Shown here in pieces: positions 57,879 through 64,000 of a stretch of DNA of 64,000 bases. Position 1 is the first letter of the stretch. Each line of letters begins with the position of its first letter. The notes under the pieces are model-generated. The model worked only from the letters and a program-made list of their open reading frames with translations, ran no database searches and was not told the origin of the DNA. The stretch covers positions 7,676,913 through 7,740,912 of the forward strand of contig NC_051131.1 of assembly GCF_014839805.1 (NCBI RefSeq). Direction: 5' to 3'. The position numbers and the translations under genes are program-made. This DNA is from Manduca sexta. Taxonomy: Eukaryota; Arthropoda; Insecta; Lepidoptera; Sphingidae.

Positions 57879-60456
57879 TTTACTTATAAAATTGAATATA
57901 AAAAAGCTAAAAACCGCTGAATAATTCGTAACTAGCGTTTCAGAATTTAATTTATAGTACAATTCATAAATAAATGACCTTCTGAATATTCACCGACCCT
58001 CTACGTGGCCTATCACTCTTCAATCTCTAGCAACAAAAGCTATGGCGTCGCTCATGACTCACTGGTAAAATTATTATTATGAGAACTATTGCATGGAAAG
58101 TCTACGTGGATAAGGTTTTGGGAGAGCCATGTGTAAAGGAAGGATACTCTGATAATGTTATCTTTTAGAAACATGCCATACATGCCTTCTAATGGGAGCA
58201 AAATATCTAACTATACATACTGTTACTGAGTATTATGGTTTTATTTGAAGCGTAGCAAAATTAAAATATATAAGGCGTGCTTCATTTTGTCTTAACAAGA
58301 TGTCTTTCAGTCGATCATTCTACGGTGGTTATTTTTACAGTGATTATTGTAGCCCTGAGATGACAGAATTTCTATTTTACCTTATAATAGGTGTAATGAG
58401 CCCGTATTCTGCCTTTCCAAAAATACTTCTGAAGGTTAACGCATCAAAACAAGCAGCGTTGGGATTCAAAATTAAACAAAAATGTGAAAATAACTGAATT
58501 TTTATATAATTTCAACAAGTATGCCGACGTCACACGGTTTCGACGTTTTTTGGGCATTATGTGTCTTGCTTTAGAGGACAATAATAATTTATAAATTCGA
58601 GTTGCTACCTTACCAAATCGCACCATATAGTAGATCCAGGCTCTTTTGCGGTAGATATACTTGACTTAATCAGTGAGCAATCGCAATCAGATATGCTACA
58701 GATTAGTAATCACAGCTACCTACTAACAAATACGTCTGAGGTCTTATATCGCCGATCATAATTAGTTTACGTCAGAGCAATGACTGAATTTCCCGGAATT
58801 GTTTTCTTTACACAAAAATTTGATGTATAACATAATATTATGTATATAGTTGCATTTAAACGTGATATTTACGCCAGTAATAGCACCATGGGTACATAGA
58901 AATACCCACTGTCTTACTTGTTTAGTTACCCAGATTAAAGGTGAAACAAAATGTATGAAAAATGGACCTTAAGCTATAACCTTAACGTCATTTAGCGCTA
59001 AATTTGTTATCAGATTTTAGAATATTATATCATAGACAATTAATTTTAAAACTATGAAATTCATTTTATGAAAATAAGTAAACATACTTTGAATTATGTT
59101 TCGTTTACTGCTTTGTCCGCGTAAAATCCTTTTCGTCTGTTCACCCACTTGGGCTAATATGCCTACTTTTAATGAAAAAATATAGAAACGCAAATTGTGT
59201 TCTGGATATTGCTTATAACATAAAATTCGTAAAGTGTTCTTACTATTAGTACTTACATAAAATACCTAATGAATTTAAACATTTCACATTCAAAGGAATT
59301 TTATAATAGATAAAATTTATTAACTTCTCACATCCGACACAGGTCATATTTTATAAACGGCGTTTGTTTTGTCTTAAATAAAAGACGATTTATTTTTAAA
59401 GTAAACTTATATACTGATTCTTCAGTAGCGTTAGAATCATTTTTAAGTTTTTTTATTTTACCTACTCAATACCCATCTCACTATTATACAGATTTCAGTT
59501 TTTCGGGTACCGATCAAATCTACCTCGATAAAAATGTGAGGATTATAAGTAGGGTTGTCATCTTATTTCGGGTAAATAAAGTGCATTAGAAAATTAAAGG
59601 TACATGGTATCAAGATAAAGTACAAATTAATTCTAATTTATTATTTGACAAATAAAAATTGTCAGATTGGAAGATATTTTTTTTCGTCTCGTCATTTGGT
59701 ATTCCGTAATATTATGTAAATTATTACGTAAACTCTCTCCTTGGATGATGCCGTGAATTGAATCGTTAATAAAAATTAAATTAATGCATACAATATAAAA
59801 AATAGAATCAGGTTTGTTAAATAGGTACTTGCTGCCACTACTTACTGCTGTTTTACGCAAAAATTCTTAGTAACCATCCCAGAGAAATCAAATCATGCTA
59901 AGTAAACTATTTTTGCATACTTTTTTGTTCTCATAAAGTATGGAGTATAATTACCCGAAATGACATACAATACTTTGTTATAAAGTACCGTTGGCATCCC
60001 TAACAATAAGGCAGGTCCAAAGGGCAATTTACTTATCTTCTGTGCATGATTTTTTTTGAAACGATCATGTGGGCATGCGCTATGCGAGCACATCTGATAA
60101 TGAGTGCAAAATTTATTACCAACCTATATCTCAACTTTGTAAATATTTTGCAGCATTTTCGAGGTTTTGGTTATTATCTAAATAAATCGAATCAAGTTAA
60201 AGCATTTGGGTGAAGCTTAAATCTGCTATGAATTCTAAGCCGACATTAAACTTGGCATGTTTGTTAAGATATGTCTTTTTTGACATTTAAATGAAACAAT
60301 ACAATACTTGTACTGACAGTATGTGTAGTTTAGTTTAAATGTTATATAGGCCGACTAAAGACGGTATAGTAATACTATTTATTATTTAGATATTTCAAGT
60401 TTTAACGTTTTGCTAAAATCTGTAAGTACTTACATAATTTAAGCCGTTAGTTTACC
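57879..60456. other. Unannotated sequence before the gap
   Basis: AT-rich; short frames (for example 58300-58497) without recognised domains. No match to the DNA left of 47182. Confidence 0.5.
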
Positions 60457-60956
60457 NNNNNNNNNNNNNNNNNNNNNNNNNNNNNNNNNNNNNNNNNNNN
60501 NNNNNNNNNNNNNNNNNNNNNNNNNNNNNNNNNNNNNNNNNNNNNNNNNNNNNNNNNNNNNNNNNNNNNNNNNNNNNNNNNNNNNNNNNNNNNNNNNNNN
60601 NNNNNNNNNNNNNNNNNNNNNNNNNNNNNNNNNNNNNNNNNNNNNNNNNNNNNNNNNNNNNNNNNNNNNNNNNNNNNNNNNNNNNNNNNNNNNNNNNNNN
60701 NNNNNNNNNNNNNNNNNNNNNNNNNNNNNNNNNNNNNNNNNNNNNNNNNNNNNNNNNNNNNNNNNNNNNNNNNNNNNNNNNNNNNNNNNNNNNNNNNNNN
60801 NNNNNNNNNNNNNNNNNNNNNNNNNNNNNNNNNNNNNNNNNNNNNNNNNNNNNNNNNNNNNNNNNNNNNNNNNNNNNNNNNNNNNNNNNNNNNNNNNNNN
60901 NNNNNNNNNNNNNNNNNNNNNNNNNNNNNNNNNNNNNNNNNNNNNNNNNNNNNNNN
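60457..60956. other. Assembly gap, exactly 500 N
   Basis: A round-number N run, the usual placeholder for a scaffold join of unknown size. The open frame spanning it is meaningless. Confidence 0.99.
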
Positions 60957-63900
60957 TATTGCTTGCGTTTTCCTTAAAAAACGAGTTAAGAGTGAGATTA
61001 AGCAATGGTATAGGATGGAAACCTACGTGAAAATTAGTTACTCGACTGCTGTTTATAGAATGTTTCTATGATTAGGCCATCTAAAATATATTATTTGCGC
61101 GGTAAAATTATTTGGTCATGCGCGCCTGCGTTGCGCTTGACCTATATTTAACAAATAATTTGTTAGTCATCGCTTGCCTGAGTCATTTGATCCTTCGAGA
61201 TCCTTTAATATATCGAATAACTCTATATCGATGACATTGAGGTGATTATATTAAGTAACAACCAATATCTTGTTTATAACTATAAAGTTTATTGACTTCC
61301 ATGTTTGTACAGTGTGGTTACAACTTATAACAAACACACCGAATTCTTTTATTATTATCGTAGATATGTAGTGTACTTATTAGTATGATAACTGATCAAT
61401 ATACAATTCAAGGAAATGCGATGTGGGCGTTTAATTAAAATAAGATTTTGTGTTGATATCTTTGGGCGATAAAGTTACAAGTTTTATTTAAAATTTTATG
61501 AAAACTAAATAAATATTGATAACATTAATTTTAAAACTTTTATACTTACGCATTTTTAAAATTTTAAAATGTAGTTTTGTCAGGGTGGCTAAAGTAGGTC
61601 ACTTCTCTAGTAATTTAAATTTTTAAATCTTTATGTTGCTAATGTTTTATGTATGAAAAGAAGACTAGATATGTGTGAACCAAGATAAACCAATAAGAGG
61701 ACATTTCTGGTTTAATAAATATGCAATCCTTACGAATGTGCATCACAACATTTTCAATGAATACCGTCGTCCTATGATTCCTTTCCCTAAAATTATTTAC
61801 GGGTTAGGGTAACTGTATAGTGCGTAATCTTAGATTTGGGGTTGGCGCAGACTGGCCAAGAAATTGTATTAAAACGTTGACAAAGCGACGCAACGCGAAA
61901 ATATTTTGCATCGCTTTGTTGTCTATGCTTAGGAAGATAAGTGTTTATGCATTTATCTTTATAAATGTATTTTGTATAATCAACATTCTGTATTATAGGT
62001 TATATTGTTCTGTAGTGTTTTCCTTAAACATTTTTTCAAGATTTGGCTGGTATAAGCAAGTACTTAAAAAAAGAATTGTGTGCAAATGGCGCCTCCACAG
62101 TGGACTTATGTTATATAATTATGGCACCGCAGTACAGAACTCTAAGTAGTTACCTAATAAAATATTTGCACTTCTAATCGCCTCATCAATTAATTTCACG
62201 ATGATATGTATCAAATTCATTATTTTTCCTTATCCATTACTGATGGCGATATTGATAGTTTTAATTATCTATACATAAAATAGAAATATATATATTTTTT
62301 ATACTTATTTATTACTTATTGTATTATATGTGTAGGTACAGTATTCGCTGCAATTGAAAATTCTTAGGTATATAATGACATATCATATAAAAGTCTTTGC
62401 GTCTGTATAAGTATAGTAAACTTATAAAACTTAGATCTAGTTCGTAATAATCATGTGCACATCTATGCAGGGGACTATAAGTAATATTTTCGGCTTCCAA
62501 ATCGTGCATATTTTCTCTGATATTTTCAATCATAAACCAACCAATATTAATGTGAAGAAAGTCAACTTAAAGTGATAGAAAAATTTAGCATCGTTTTACG
62601 ACACTCACCTTGTGATTATTTGTTTGTCCGGTTTCGAGAAAATTAATTACTGTCTAAAGTACTTACTTACTTTATAGTCAAATAGTACCTACCATCTATA
62701 GGTAGTTTAAAGATATCCCATAGAATTTCCCAAAAGACAAATAGCAGATGTATCCATGACCTGTAATTAAATATTGGAATAGAAATCACAGGAATGGCAT
62801 TGTCTTACAGCCTGCTTAGGAGGTCTTTCTTTTAATTATATAGCGATGTGAAATGATCATCGATAATAATAAATCTAAAATTCAAAAACGATCTAAGTAG
62901 TTTTTAGGAAAAGATAACACAAAATGTATTTTATATGATTCATAAATCTATAAAATGTGTCATTAAAATTATTAATAATACAAAAAATCGGAAGTATGAC
63001 TCTTAACTAATCGTTATAATCATAAAATAGAAAATTCAATGACGCACGCAGCAGCTTATGGACGTGATGGCATGCACTCGTATGAAGTTTGTTGAAGAGA
63101 TAATATCAGCTATTGATACCGATTTGTAATGTGGTATACATAGTACCTGAGTTGGAATGTGGAGATACATAATCTAAATGACTATGAATTTAATAATTCC
63201 AGAATACCTTCATAATAAAATTATAAAATTATACACGTGTAATGTGTTCTGCGTGCATTGTAGGTACAATAAAAAATTAGTATCGTTCTATCTTAGAGTT
63301 GTTTGTTTAACGTACCTTGTTCGTAATCTTTTTATGTTTAGCATTAACATTGCTGTTAATCCTTATAGTATTGTTGTTTATTTAAATCAATATATTTCGA
63401 CCTTCACGTTTATTATCCATCTATGATAATGTTGATGACTTTGATGACTCAAATTATTTTTTCCATTGAATTAAATTCAATACTTAAATAATCAAAGTTC
63501 ATATTTTTATTTCAAAGAACTGTTACAATGATTTAAATAACTATAGATCCAAATTACTCATGGATTATACTGTTATGTTAATCTTTTACAGGGACAGAGG
63601 AGTCTTTCTCGATAACAAATGTTATAAAGTTATGCTTTAAGATAATATTAAAACAATTGTTGGTTATATATGTATGTTTACAAATCTTAATCACTGCAAT
63701 TTTATTTTATGATGTTGCATCTTGCTTCCAATTGCACCATAGTACAAGATAAGGCGTACCCATCACGGTTGTTCAAGATGATTTCTTAAACAACATAAAA
63801 AAATTATCTACGATAAATATAGATTATATTAGAAAAATGACGATTTAGAGTCTTTTATTATAGTATCGATATTATAGAGTCCTCATTTTCCTACTCTTGG

Positions 63901-64000
63901 CAAGGGCAACATAAAGTATTAAATGTGATTCATGAGTCAATGAGCCTACAGCGAGGCGGGAGCAGGAGTATTTCGAACACAAACATGAGTTTCTTGGGAA
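60957..64000 (+). repeat. Second copy of the ~3.1-kb duplicated segment
   Basis: Begins right after the N run at the base equivalent to 47182 and continues to the window end (equivalent to 50288). See the entry for the first copy for the differences. It probably represents the other haplotype. Confidence 0.95.

Noticed and set aside
60439..61005. 188-codon open frame across the gap
   Set aside because: Almost all of it is N; it has no coding meaning.

Overview
This is AT-rich nuclear DNA of an insect, almost certainly a moth or butterfly. The genes have short coding exons, GT-AG introns and long repeat-filled gaps. The repeats are a lepidopteran set: a tRNA-derived SINE of the Bm1 type, Helitrons ending in a GC-rich hairpin plus CTAG, and a DD37D (maT-type) mariner. 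I cannot name the species. There is no bacterial, plasmid, phage or CRISPR content.

Layout. 1-1911 (+): the last two coding exons of ribosomal protein RpS15A. 3.2-4.4 kb: a 1.2-kb fold-back element. 5.48-6.41 kb (-): a two-exon THAP zinc-finger gene, apparently frameshifted just after its ATG and with its 3' end inside a repeat tail. 9.0-9.8 kb: a Helitron. 11.28-44.08 kb (+): three consecutive MARVEL-domain four-TM membrane protein genes in the same orientation. They lie at 11283-25655, 34926-37892 and 40702-44080; each has four coding exons and three phase-0 introns at equivalent places, so they are a tandem paralogue family. The third, with a cysteine cluster at its N-terminus, looks like the myoblast-fusion gene singles bar. 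Mariner copy 1, with an apparently intact transposase, sits in the 13-kb first intron of the first MARVEL gene. A near-identical copy 2, dead by a 1-bp insertion, lies 15 kb away just past the end of that gene. 52.57-53.86 kb: a deleted pogo-type DNA transposon that keeps a remnant of its DNA-binding exon and eight copies of a subterminal motif. 55.1 kb (+): the first exon of a second THAP gene. 56.4-57.9 kb: a Helitron carrying about nine copies of a ~121-bp tandem unit.

Assembly. A run of exactly 500 N (60457-60956) is followed by sequence (60957-64000) that repeats 47182-50288 almost perfectly, with a few SNPs, small indels and one 65-bp deletion. This is most simply a second haplotype placed after a scaffold gap, not a real duplication.

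I found no convincing new biological system. The items most worth following up are the MARVEL cluster with its shared exon plan, the pogo-type element with dispersed motif copies, the Helitrons with internal minisatellites, the fold-back element and its relative carrying an open frame, and the likely haplotype duplication.
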